A stretch of DNA of 64,000 nucleotides from Halichoerus grypus (lineage: Eukaryota; Chordata; Mammalia; Carnivora; Phocidae), in NCBI RefSeq assembly GCF_964656455.1, contig NC_135719.1, forward strand, positions 134,849,284 to 134,913,283, written 5' to 3'. The notes beneath the pieces are model-generated. The model worked only from the letters and a program-made list of their open reading frames with translations. It was not told where the DNA came from and did not search any database. Made by a program: the position numbers and the translations under genes. This document shows, one piece after another, positions 33,140 to 44,449 of the stretch. Within the stretch, counting starts at the first letter, position 1. The number at the start of each line of letters is the position of its first letter.

Positions 33140-34260
33140 CTGGCTCTTCTTGTTGCTCCTAATAGGAGAATTAATTTGAAATAATTTATCTACAAAACCA
33201 GAAGGAAAATCTATAATATTGATACGTACAAATGGAATTATCATTTACTAGTTTTCCTCAAAATCACCACACATTCTTTTTTTTTTCAAAATTATACCAC
33301 ATTTAATGTTTGCAAATTGGTAAATTTCAAAAACATAATCAAAGACCAATGGATGTAGACTATGCAGTTAAATTTCTATCTGAGAAATAATTGCCACCAA
33401 TTATAATCACAGCATTAAAAGCTCCTTTAGCATCTTACTACCATGGAGCTTGAATTTCCATTTGTCTTGAAGTATTTCATATTACACGCAGGTCGTTCAA
33501 AATGGGTGGCATATCACAAGTGAATCAAAGAACATTTGGGATCATTATTGACTAGGTCATCTCTGGAGGCTGCTGAGCAAAAGGAAGAACCATTTCCCCT
33601 TCAAGACTGGGAAGGCAATGCATCCCTTGCACAGACAACATTTAGTGCAGATTTGCCTGAACTCCTTTGTTTACTTAACAAGACTGGATGGCTGTGAGGG
33701 CCTCGGTGTCAGTCCACATTAGCATGCACGTACATGTAAAATTAATCAACAGACCTAGCAACTCCCCATGTAGTCCCCTTAGAGCCGGAGGTTAAACATC
33801 TGTCTGGAGTGATGTTTCCTAAAAAGCTTTATGTAATGGCCAGAGGAGCTCAGAGTAGGCACTTAGTGTGCGAGGAAGGGCAAGACAGATGGTTGGGGGG
33901 AAATGTTGGGTTTCAGTGGACTGACAGCCTAACCATCATACCCAAAGGTCACAACCTTAGACTCCAAAAGCTTTTAAAGCTTCTTGCATCTGTGTTGCTT
34001 GACTGCCTTTAGCATTAAGCACTTGTGACCAGGATACTTGGAACATGTGTCTTTTGTCAGAGTTTCTTTAACGAGGATAAAAATGTTTGGATCTTTCTGA
34101 AGTATCTGTCTCCTAAATCACAACTTTAACTTTGTTGTACTGGACTGAGCTGTTTGTTTTTTTCCACGTTTTACTGCCATGAAGTTAATCCAGTAAGGTT
34201 TAGATATATTTTGCTGTGGCTTAAAACATCAGCAAGTTTCCCTCCTAATATTTGACCAAG
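33140..34260. other. repeat-free stretch, possible conserved non-coding DNA
   Basis: About 33340-34010 shows no repeat signature and has a more even base composition than its surroundings. It has motifs such as tgtttactta (33669) and cattagcatg (33717) of the kind bound by forkhead and homeodomain factors. Function is inference. The frame at 33809-34012 (67 codons) has no known domain. Confidence 0.3.
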
Positions 34261-34267
34261 TTTTGTG

Positions 34268-34372
34268 GTGCGTTAGAAAGCAGCACAATGTAATTGAAGT
34301 AACATGAGCTTTGGGTTTAGTTCTGGGCTCTCCTACTTATTAGCTGTGTGACTGACCCTGCCTCCTTGTCCA
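34268..34372 (+). repeat. MIR SINE fragment
   Basis: The run 'acatgagctttgggtttagttctgggctctcctacttattagctgtgtgac' is the left half of a MIR core. Confidence 0.8.
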
Positions 34373-35004
34373 ATGACCCACGCTATGACATCTCCTTAAG
34401 GACATCATCTCTAAGTCTGCAGTTAGGCTATATGGATCACATTCTGTTTGCAAGGTGCTCTATATGCATAGTTACTCTGGAATCAGTTCAATAAATCAAT
34501 CTTATTTGGTTGCTACCATAAGTAATAGTCCTAAAGAAACTGAGTTCTGTCTTGACACCCTACAAATAGAAAAATAATTAATAGTGGGGGAGGAAACCTT
34601 TGACAGTGATAAAATAACTCCTTTCACTGAGCTGTTTGAATGCTACTTGGAACATGCAGCAAAATGATAATAAACTCATCTTCAGGCAATTTATTTAGAA
34701 TAGAGAAGATTTAGAGACCTGCATGGAAGAGATTTTCCGGGGTGAACAGATGCATCGCCACGTATCAGTCATTTGGAAGTGAGGAATAGTCCACTGTCAT
34801 TGAGTTGAATAGCAGGGTTTCTTGTTCAAGCAGTCTTTGCACGGAATGTTGAAGGTGCTCCACTAGTGAAATAAGAGAAAAAGTGGCTAGGTTTTTATAT
34901 AAGTTTCCTTAAATTAGTCTCTTATTAAATAATAGGTTATTTTTCTTAAAATTAAAATGAACTCAATTTATATATGAGATCTGACAGAGTCTTGTTCTGG
35001 GAAA

Positions 35005-35150
35005 TGAATAGGCCTGCAGTCCTGAGCTTTGAATTTTAACAATATTCTTCTCTTGTCACCTGTGACCTTGGGTATGTTAATTAAACTCTCATAATATCAG
35101 TCGCCTCATCTTCAAAATGAGAATTATGAATCATGAGATTAACTTCTCAA
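35005..35150 (+). repeat. MIR SINE
   Basis: It shows tgtgaccttgggtatgtta, then 'ttaaactctcataatatcag', then tcgcctcatcttcaaaatg and gagaattatg, the central and right parts of MIR. Confidence 0.85.
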
Positions 35151-35305
35151 AACAGCTTCTTGCTCAAGCCGTGGAGGACAGAGGGTACAATATTAAAACT
35201 ATTTGCTGATTTGGTGGTGAAGCAGCTAAGTGGAATTTGGGGAGACAGCCAGAGTCAGGCCTGTTGCAGGTATGAGGAGTAAAGATGAACACTGTGGATT
35301 TGTGT

Positions 35306-35791
35306 CTGTGCTAGAATAGTGGCCCCAAAGCTGTCCAAATCCTAATCCCCCAAATCTATGAATATGCTACCTTAGATGGGACTTTTCAGATGAGATTAAA
35401 TTAGGACCTTAAAATAGAGAATTTCTCTTGGATTTTCCAGGTGAGCCCAATGTAATCATGAGGGTCCTTAAAAGTGGAAAGGGGAAGCAGAAGAAGTCAG
35501 AGTGATGTGATATGAGTAGGATTTGACCTGCGATGGCTGGCTTTATAGATGGAGGAAGGACATCAAAAGCCAAAGGATGAGGGCACTCTGGAAACTCCAA
35601 GATGCAATAAAATGTATTTTATCCTATAAAGCCTCCACAAAGGAATTAAGACCATTTGACACATTGATTTTAGTCCAGTAAGACCATGTCATACTTCTGA
35701 TCTACAAACATGTAAATTATTAAATTTGTGTTGTTTTAAGCCACTAGGTTTGTGGAAATTTGTTATAGCAGAAGAGAAAACTAATACAATA
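35306..35791 (+). mobile_element. MLT1-type solitary LTR (ERVL-MaLR)
   Basis: Sense-strand MLT1 layout: tgtgctagaatagtggcccc, 'cctaatcccccaaatctatgaatatg', 'gatgagattaaattagg', 'agagtgatgtga', 'gttgttttaagccactagg', and the end actaatacaa. No internal retroviral region is present. The reverse frame at 35409-35600 is a by-product. Confidence 0.9.
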
Positions 35792-36084
35792 TCTAACATG
35801 GTAACCAACACACAAGGAAGGTTTGGGTTTGTTGGTTGAGTAAATGAATGAACAGTGCATAGATGAACTACTATGATAAACATCCATATGAAGCTTCCTG
35901 AGGAATCTAGTTAAATGGACCAAGGTCCTTTCACTTTTGTGGTCTTTATGTATTTTCTAAATTCACACTCTGGTTTCTCCATTTTGGGAAGACTATCTCA
36001 ACCTTAAGAGTTCACTTCTCTGCCCATCAATGCATAAGCATGTTCTTCAAAGTAAATGTACCATAATGCAAATACTAGCTCACA

Positions 36085-36190
36085 AAACTATCCTCCTAGA
36101 ATGGGAGTTGCTGGAGAGTAAGATTGTGTCATCTTCTTTTCTATCTCCCAAATGTACAGCATAAAGCCAAGTAGGAATTCAATGGAGAGT
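36085..36190 (+). repeat. L2 LINE 3' end remnant
   Basis: The order 'ggagttgctggagagtaagattgtgtcatctt', 'atctcccaaatgtacagc', then a gaattcaatgga tail fits L2. Old and short. Confidence 0.6.
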
Positions 36191-36199
36191 GGATGCTGG

Positions 36200-36700
36200 A
36201 GTGAGTGGAATGAGGCAAGGAAACCAGCATGTGACTGGGAGTTCATGCCATTTCTCAGCTCTGAATCAAATGCCTTGGAAAATGTGAGTGTATTTCAGTC
36301 TTTTGCCTATACTAATTCCATACCCAAGGGAGAAAACCTAAGAAACAATCTAATCACTGTATCTGCTCAAAACCCAGGATCTCCTGAACTTGAATAATTT
36401 TCTCCATTTGTTCTGATGAGGATTCCCTGTGCTCTGACTGTCCACAAACTGAAAAATACCAAATTTCCCCTCCCACATACAGAATTATATATACAATGTA
36501 TACAGAGAAAAAGAAGAGGAGACCCTGATTATTCTTCTGCAGAAATTCTGAAATCCCACTGTGGAGATATTAGGAAGGCCTGTCCCTGGAAGAGGGGAAA
36601 TAATCTTTGTGGCCCTGGCATTACTTTCTAGAAGTCCTGTCTTATCCATCATGCTCCATAATAATGTCTGAAGCTGGAATAAGGCTCTCAAGAAATTGTG
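36200..36700. other. unassigned DNA
   Basis: No repeat or exon is recognised. Three frames of 68-81 codons overlap between 36152 and 36691 on both strands. None has a known domain and the first overlaps the L2 remnant. Confidence 0.35.
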
Positions 36701-36703
36701 TGG

Positions 36704-36884
36704 TTTTTTAAAAGATTTTATTTATTTGGGGGATGGCATGCAAGAGCGTGGGGAGGGGCAAAAGGAGAGAGAGAAGCAGACTCGCCTCTGAGCAGAGCCC
36801 AATGCGGGGCTCGATCCCAAGACCCTGGGATCATGACCTGAGCCAAAGGCAGACACTTAACCCACTGAGCCACCTAGGCGCCCT
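36704..36884 (-). mobile_element. older SINEC copy
   Basis: Reverse orientation, ending gagccacctaggcgccct. It lacks part of the A-rich and AG-rich segment of young copies and has more substitutions. I find no clear target-site duplication. Confidence 0.93.
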
Positions 36885-38462
36885 GAAAATATATGATTTT
36901 TAAAACCAGATTTCTGTACATGGAAGTTTAGAAGACCAAAGCTTATTATAAGTCACACAAAGTTAAATAATTTTCAGTCTGCCCTATGTTTTTTGTTGTT
37001 GTTTGTTTGTTTGTTTTGGCAAAGTTACTCCTTCAGAACATTTGTAGCCTTCTAATATACTTAATTTGTTATGTACATTAATAATCATATTTAAATTGTT
37101 ACATGAGTTCTCAAATCTGCTTTCTTTGTTTTCTCACCTCCATGCCCTTTTAAATTAATTGCGCCTATATTGAAGCTACCAAGATCTAATGGAAAGACTA
37201 CACACTTAATCATCTCTGCTACAAAGCTACATTTTCAATCACCTCAGGAGCTGTAATTTACATACATTTAAATTTACCAGTTTTATGTGCAAGTTGATGA
37301 CATTTACAAAGTAACCAATGCCACAATTGCAACATAAAATATTTCTGGCTCATCAAAAAGTTCCCTCATGCAAATTTGCAATCAAACTTTACTCCATGCC
37401 CAGCCAAAGACAACTGTTGATCTGCTTTCTTTCATTAGAGATTAATTTATTTTGCCTAGAATTTCTTATAAAAGGAATCTTACAGTATGCATTATTTTGT
37501 ATCTGGCTTCTTGTACTCAGCCTAATGATTTTGAGATTCATCCTTGATATTGTGTGTATCAGTAGTTCATTATATTTCTCTTGAGTAGTATCTCATATGG
37601 ATATACCAAAATTTGCTTCTCCATTATCCTTTTGGTGGACATTTGTGTTGTTCCCAGTTTTTGGCTTTCATGCTGTATGACCATGTAGATTTTAATAGGA
37701 GTGTATTTTCATTTGCTTTTGATAAATATAGGAGTGATAAATATGGTAAGTATGACTTTCTTGACTTTACCAGAAACTGCTAACATGACTGTATGGTTTT
37801 ACATTACCACCAGCAATTTATGAGCTTTAGTTATTCTCTCCAACATGTGATATCGTCAGTCTTGTTAATTTTAGTTATTCTGGAAAGTTTATAGTGATTT
37901 TATTGAGATGTTTATTTCCTGTTAGTGATGATTATGCTATACATCTTTTTATGTGCTTATATATCTTCTTTTATCTTCTAGAAAATGTCTTCAAATATTT
38001 CATACTGCTGCTTTGTACTATTGAGTTATAGAGTTCTGCATATATAGTTTGAAAAGAAGTCCTTTGTCAAATTTTATATCCCAAATATTTTCTCCCAGTC
38101 AGTGATTTACCTTTAAATTTCCATAGAAGATTCCTTTACTGAGCAGAAGTTATTGATGTAAATAAATCCAGTATATCAGTCTTTTATGGTTTATGCTATT
38201 TGTGTCCTATCAAATGTATCATTGCCCTCCCAAGGTTACAAAGATGTTCTCATATGATTGCTCCTTGAAATTTAATTGTTTTAGCTTTTATGTTAAGTCA
38301 ATGGTCCACTTTGAATCAACTTATTGTATACGGTGAGGGGTAAGGGTAGAATCATTATTTTGCATATGGATATCAACTGTTAACTTCACTACGTTAACAA
38401 AATGAATATCCTTTCTCCCTTGAATAACCTTGGAAAGATTTTGATATATCAATAGACAATAG

Positions 38463-38556
38463 ACTATCTATCATCTATCTATCTATCATCTATCTATCTA
38501 TCGATCTATCTATCTATCTATCTATCGATCTATCATCTATCATCTATCTTCTATCT
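38463..38556. repeat. (TATC)n microsatellite inside L1
   Basis: TATC units with CATC and GATC interruptions. Confidence 0.95.
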
Positions 38557-39322
38557 TTATTCTGTCCAACATCTATGTATATGTCAATACCACACTGTCT
38601 TATTTCCTATGACATTGTAGTAAGTCTTGAAATGATGTATAGTAAATACTCCAATTCTGTTTTTCTCTTAAAAAATTGTTTCTGCTATTTGGCTCATTTG
38701 CATATACCTATAAATTTAAAAATATACTCATCAAAATTTTAACAAAAATGAAAACAACACAAAAACCCAGATGGGATTTTGACTAGGATTTCCCTGAATT
38801 TTGTGAGAAGGAACATCTTAATAATACTTTGTTTTTAAATCCATGAATATGGTATATATATTTCTACTTCTTTTGGCCTTCCTTAAGTTACCTGAGCATT
38901 GTTTTGTACTTTTCAGTTCACAGGTTTTGCTTTTGTATAATTAAATTTGTCGCCCAACATTTCATATTTTTAATGCTATTGTAAGTGTTATCGTTTTTAT
39001 TTCATATTCTAAGTTTTAATTGCTAGTATATAAACATACAATTGATTTTTAAATCAAGATTGTATTCTGTGACCTTCATGAACCCATTAATTAGTTCTAG
39101 TAGCTTTGATATTTGATATGCAAACAACCATGTTATATGCAAATAATTTTTTCTTTTTTTTAAATTTTTCCTTTGTGATCTGTAAGATTTTTTGTTTTGT
39201 TTTGTTTTGTTTTCTTGAATGTTGGATAGAAGTGGTGAAGGTATATGCATCCTTGCCTTGTTCCTGATTATAGGAGGAAAGAAAGCATTCAGTCTTTTAT
39301 CATGAAGTATACTGTTAGCTAG

Positions 39323-39525
39323 TTTTTTTCTCAAGATGCTATTTATTTATATGAGAGAGAGAGCAGAGATATAGTGCACATGAGTGGTGGGAAGAGGCAA
39401 AGGGAGAGGGAAAAGCAGACTCCCTGCTGAGCAGGGAGCCCACCCTGGGGCTCGATCCCAGGACCTTGGAATCATGACCTGACCTAAGGCAAACACTTTA
39501 CCAATGGAGCCACCCAGGCAGCCCT
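39323..39525 (-). mobile_element. older SINEC copy inserted in L1
   Basis: Reverse orientation, from a T-run to 'gagccacccaggcagccct'. It is diverged from the young copies. L1 sequence resumes after a (TTTTG)n and TTTA-rich stretch at 39526-39577. Confidence 0.93.
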
Positions 39526-39577
39526 GTTTTGTTTTGTTTTGTTTTGTTTTTATTTTTTATTTATTTATTTTTTTTAT
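39526..39577. repeat. (TTTTG)n and T-rich run
   Basis: Six GTTTT units, then TTTA units and a T-run, next to the SINEC head. Confidence 0.9.
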
Positions 39578-39714
39578 GCCCTTCATTATTTGGGGGAACT
39601 TCTCTTTTATTTCTAGATTGGTTAGTGGTTTTTTTTTTCATGAGTATGTGTTGAGTTTTGTAAGAAAAAATGTTCTGCATCTATTGAGAAGGTTATATAG
39701 TCTTTGTCTCTTCA

Positions 39715-39830
39715 TTCCTTCCTCTCTCTTTCTTTCTTCCTTTCTCTAGTTGTTTCTGTTTCTCACTCTTTCTTTCTTCCTTTTTTTCTTCTTTCTTTTT
39801 TCTTTCTTTCATATACTTTCTTCAGTTTTT
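39715..39830. repeat. pyrimidine-rich CTTT/CTTC tract
   Basis: About 110 bases almost wholly of C and T with repeated TTTC, CTTC and TTCC units, at the right end of the old L1. Confidence 0.85.
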
Positions 39831-39839
39831 TAGTTGTTT

Positions 39840-41390
39840 AAGAAAAAACAAAAAAATTGGGGGTATGTTACTCCATCATTGATAGAAAAGATGTTTCCTG
39901 TGCATGGTTGTGTTCTAGTGTGATTTTGTTGCTCAAGGTTTTTTCACCATAATACTCACTATTTGGAGGTCAGAAGCAATTTGCTCTTACACCCTTTCAG
40001 GCTCTGAATTTCCAGACACTTTCTCTTTCCTATCCCTGCTTGCAAACTGGCCAATTCCCTCCTGGATGTGTTTCTTTCTTATAATTCCTTGACAAAAAGA
40101 TACGATAGTAGCCAAAAGACACTAATGCTTTGATTCTTCTCAATCTCTTCCCCACAGCTGTCAGTTCAGTAGACATGTGATCTTCCCCCAGGAAACTGAA
40201 GGCAAGAGTTTTACCAAATGTTTGCCATTATGTAATATGGATCGTCATCTCTTCAGCCTCTGATAACAGTTTTATTATTTCTTGTTTCCTGTACATTAAG
40301 CCTTTGCCACATGTTTTAGATTTTTGTTACAAAGCATGTCTCTTGAGTTTATTCTAGGCATTGACATCCAGCTGGCAGCAAGACATAGAAATGAGGGAGT
40401 AGAGAAAGCACATGAGATGTGACACATCAATTCTACTCACATACTACTGAGGAAAATTAGGACCCTGTCACATGTATATGCAAGAGGGATAGGGAAATTT
40501 ATTTAGCTGTGTATTCAGAAAGCAGACAATATGTTTAATGAACTGTTAGTTCATCTCTGGTACAATGCTATAATGTCTTTTCTTGAAGGAGTTACCCTCT
40601 AAAAGCACAATGACATAAATCCTATAAGGATTCACGAACAAGCCCTCCAGTTGTGAAGGAGAGTAACTTGTTAAAGGCCAATAGGCAGGTCAGATATTAA
40701 AGAAGAAACTGACTCACTAAATAAATTTTAGAACTTTAGTAAGTTTTATCAGAAAAAAAAAATTGGTATTAGATTTGAGAATAGACTGAGGATGTTTGAT
40801 TGACAAAAAGAATAGAATTTTTTATCAATCTGAATCCACTGAAACGGGTAAATTTTTCAGAGCTTTTGGATTCAATGTGTTAGCTCAAGCAGCTGGGGAT
40901 AGTAACAATTGTTTGCTCATAATTGTTCACTCAGTGGTGTCTCATACTAAATCTAGTTGAGATGTGAGCGTTTTAAAAAATAATATTGGTGAAGTGCTTC
41001 ACATAATCAGGAGAAAATGAAATGCTGAAGTGAATATGTCATCAGTGAGTAGACCGTTGACCCACCATGTCCTTCATGAAATGAAAGCCAGCAGACCCAA
41101 GGGTCTGAGAAATATATGAGTGAAGGGAGAAGCAGCTCATTTGAATAGTAATTTATGGCTGTATTTGTCAACTAGGATGTTGTTGCAAAATGCTATGTTT
41201 GAAATGAGCTCATTGTTTTCAGGGGGATTGGACAAATCCTGGAGTGGCTGCACCAAAATGGAGGCACATAAAAAAAAGTTACCTTGAGAAGCAAAGAAGC
41301 TGCATGGAAATCAGAATGGTCCAACACATTGGAATATTTAGCAGCTTAACTGATCTTTGGTCTCTCAGAGCTCAGATATATAGGCAGTCC
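39840..41390. other. unassigned DNA
   Basis: No gene, exon or named repeat is recognised in about 1.5 kb. No frame longer than 60 codons is present. Confidence 0.4.
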
Positions 41391-41822
41391 AACATATAAT
41401 TTTCATTCATTCATTAGTTTGATTATTCATTTAACAAACAAGTATCAAATGACTAATATTTCTGGCTGTGCTTTGTGCCTAGCATACAGTGGTGAAGAAT
41501 ACAAAGGGGAAAAGAAATCCCTGATTGTATGGAACTTACATGTTATTAAGACGAAAAAAGAAAAAAAAATAAGTAGACACCAAATGTAGACAACAAAAAA
41601 TTTATTGTAATTTAGAAATCTATGAGTGATTTAAAATAGTAGAGAAAGGTAGGGATATTGGCAATGCTATGAATCAAGAAGGGGGGTACAATTTTAACAA
41701 GGGGGATCAGGGAGCTATTCATATGGTAATCTGAGATAGAGAATTACATGTTAGAGGCGAGACAATGCGAAGACCCTAAGGTGTGGCCTTCCCTGATGTG
41801 TATGAAGAAGAGTAAGATAAAG

Positions 41823-41831
41823 AAGATATGG

Positions 41832-41884
<53 letters not shown>

Positions 41885-42294
41885 CAGAATATTATGCAGC
41901 CATCAAAAATGAAATCTTGCCATTTGCAACAACGTGGATGGAACTAGATGGTATTATGCTAAGTGAAATAAGTCAATCAGAGAAAGACATTTATATGATC
42001 TCACTGATATGTGGAATTTGAGAAACAAGGCAGAGGATCATAAGGGAAGAGAGGAAAAAATGAAGCAAGACAAAACCAGAGAGGGAGACAAACCATAAGA
42101 GACTCTTAATCTCAGGAAACAAACTGAGGGTTGCTGGAGTGTAGGGGGGTGGAAGGGATGGGGTGGCTGGGTGATGGACACTGGAGAGGGTGTGTGCTAT
42201 GGTGAGCGCTGTGTATTGCATTAGACTGATGAATCACAGACCTGTAACCCTGAAACAAATAATACATTATATGTTAATAATTAAAAAAAAAAAA
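41823..42294 (+). mobile_element. L1 3' end with the short 3' UTR form
   Basis: A 5'-truncated L1 that begins in a CA repeat (41835-41881), runs through the ORF2 end (ttgccatttgcaacaacgtg) and the proximal 3' UTR module, and stops at acattatatgttaataatt plus an A-tail. It lacks the distal module seen in the L1s at 12892 and 32528. Imperfect flanks gaagagtaagataaag and gaaaagtaagaaaacc mark the target site. The reverse frame at 41991-42221 is a by-product. Confidence 0.93.
41835..41881. repeat. (AC)n microsatellite in L1
   Basis: About 23 AC units at the truncated 5' end of the L1. Confidence 0.96.
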
Positions 42295-42892
42295 GAAAAG
42301 TAAGAAAACCAATCCAGCTGCACCAATGCAGATATGGGAAGAGTAGTAGGAGACAAGGTCGGATAAGGCTTAAAGTTCTAAATGAGATAGGAGAGTCTTG
42401 AATAGAGACATAATCTGACCTCTGTTACCATTAGATACATCTGGGTGCTGTGTCATGCACAGACATTGTTCAGGGGTTGGGGGCAGGGGATAAAAGTAGA
42501 TCTAGGGAAATCATTTAGGTCATTACAATTATCCAGGTAAGATATAATTGTGGTTTGGACTACGGTGGTGTCAGGGGATGTGATGGAATAAGATTCTGGG
42601 TATTCTGAAGATTAAAATAAACAGGATTTCCTGATAAATAGGACAGAAAGAGAGCAATCAAAAATGATACCAATGTTTCTGACCTAAGGAGATTGTAGGA
42701 AGGAGCTGCTATTATGTAAAATGGGAAATGGTACACTTGAAGCAAGTTGGACAAGTTAAACTTGAGAAGTTATTAAATCATCCCAATGATGGTGTTCAAT
42801 TGTTGGATATATAAATCTGAAATTCAGGAGAGAATCCAGAAGGAGGTATTTCATATAGGTTGTATTCAAGGCCATGAAGCTACACAAAATTA

Positions 42893-44446
42893 TTTTATTT
42901 TTATTTATTTTAATTGACATATATTGGTTTCAGATGTACAATATAGTGACTTGACAATTATATACATTATGAAATGCTCACCATGATAAGTGTAATGACC
43001 ATCTGTCACTGTATAAAGTTATTGTAATCTTACTAACTATATTGACTATATTCCTTATGCTATACTTTTAATTCTTTTAATCTTAGTGGCTTATTTATTT
43101 TATAATTGTAAGATTGTACCTCTGAATCCCCTTCATTTATTTGCCTACACTACCTTGAACCCTCCCCTGTAAAAACCACTAATTTGTTCTCTGTACTTGA
43201 GTTTATTTGTTTTTTGTTTGTTTATTCATTTGTTTTGCTTTTATACTTATAAATATAAGTGAAATCATATGGTATTTGTCTTTATCTGTCTGACTTATCT
43301 CACTTAGCATTGTCCCCTCTAGGTCCATCCATGTTGTCATGAATGGCAAAATCTCTCATTCTTTCTTATGTTTGATTAATATTCCATCTCCTTTATATAT
43401 ATATCACATCTTCTTTATTCATCTATCCATGGACACTAGGCTGCTTCTTATCTTGGTTATTGTAAATAATGCTTCAGTAAGCATAAGCGTGCCTGTAATC
43501 TTTTCAAATTAGTGTTTTAATTTTCCTTGGGTAAAATCCAGGAGTGGGATTGCTAAATTAATTTTCTGAAGAAAGTCTGTACTGTTTTTCATAGTGGCTG
43601 AATCAATTTACATTTCTCTCCAACAATGAACAAGAAGTTCCTTTTCTCCGCATTCTCACCAGCACTTGTTATTTCTTGTCTTTTTGGTAATAGCCATTCT
43701 GACAAGTGTGAGATGATATCTCATTGTGGTTTTACTTCCATTCCCCTGATGATGGTTGATGTTGAGCACATTTTCATGTGTCTGGTGGCCATCTGTACAT
43801 CTTCTTTGGAGAAAAGTCTACTCAGATCCTCTGCCCATTTTTAATTAGATTTTTTTTTTTTTTTTTTTTAGTTTTTGGATGTTGATGTATAAGTTTTTTA
43901 TATTTTTTGGATATTAACTTATTCAATATATCATTTGCAAATACTTTGTTCCATTCAGTAGGTTACCTTTTCATTTTGTTAATGGTTTCCCTCACTGTGC
44001 AACATCATTTGAGTTTAATATAGTCCCAAGTATTTATTTTTGCTTTTGTTTCCCCTGCCTGGGGAGACATCCAGAAAAATATTGTGATGGCTAATGTCCA
44101 AGAGTTTACTGCCTGTTTTCTTTTAGGAGTTTTATGGTTTCAGGTCTCACATTTAGGTCTTTAATCCATTTTGAGTTTATTTTTTGTGTATGGTGTTGTT
44201 AGAAATGGTCCAGTTTCATTCTTTTGCATATAGCTGTCCAGTTTTCCCAGAACCATTTGTTGAAGAGACTGCCTTTCCCCCTGTAAATCTTTCTTAATTT
44301 GTCATAGATTAATTGATGACCTAAGTGTAGGTTTATTTCTGGACTCACTATTCTGTTCTATTGATCTATGTGTCTATTTCTGTGCTGGTACATACTATTT
44401 TGTTTATTATAGCTTTGTAGTATATCTTGAAATCTAGAATTGCTGT
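42893..44446 (-). mobile_element. L1 (L1MA-like), 5' truncated
   Basis: A reverse L1 of about 1.55 kb: 3' UTR ('tttaattgacatatattggtttcagatg'), ORF2 end ('aggtccatccatgttgtca', 'ccaggagtgggattgctaa', 'ccattctgacaagtgtgagatgatatctcattgtgg'), then 'ctttaatccattttgagttta' and 'ttctgttctattgatctat'. It ends abruptly near 44446. A T-run lies at 43850-43870. Substitutions are moderate. The frame at 43626-43844 is antisense to ORF2. Confidence 0.92.
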
Positions 44447-44449
44447 ATG

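Larger units (their letters stand above)
37240..39720 (-). mobile_element. old L1 (L1M-type), 3' UTR and ORF2, interrupted
   Basis: A long reverse L1. Landmarks from low to high coordinates are taaatttaccagttttatg (3' UTR), 'tttatctggcttcttgtactcagcctaatg'-like text near 37495, 'gttcattatatttctcttgag', 'caaatattttctcccagtc' (38085), 'gtccactttgaatcaac' (38305), and an RT-region remnant near 39125-39150 (atgttatatgcaaataatt). It is broken by a TATC repeat at 38463 and a SINEC at 39323. Many stops and indels. Confidence 0.87.
41395..42890 (+). repeat. ancient dispersed repeat split by an L1
   Basis: Two parts, about 41395-41822 and 42305-42890, read as one element with attcattcattagtttgatt at its start, 'ccctgattgtatggaacttacatg', 'gatcagggagctattcatatgg', then 'ggagacaaggtcggataagg', 'taatctgacctctgttacc', 'attacaattatccagg' and 'gacaagttaaacttgagaag'. 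I recognise this order from old mammalian dispersed repeats but cannot name the family. A second, shorter copy starts at 50935. Confidence 0.6.

Noticed and set aside
32798..33244. 148-codon reverse frame
   Set aside because: It is driven by the GAAA microsatellite, which translates as a Leu/Phe/Ser repeat, and by L1 sequence. No domain is visible.
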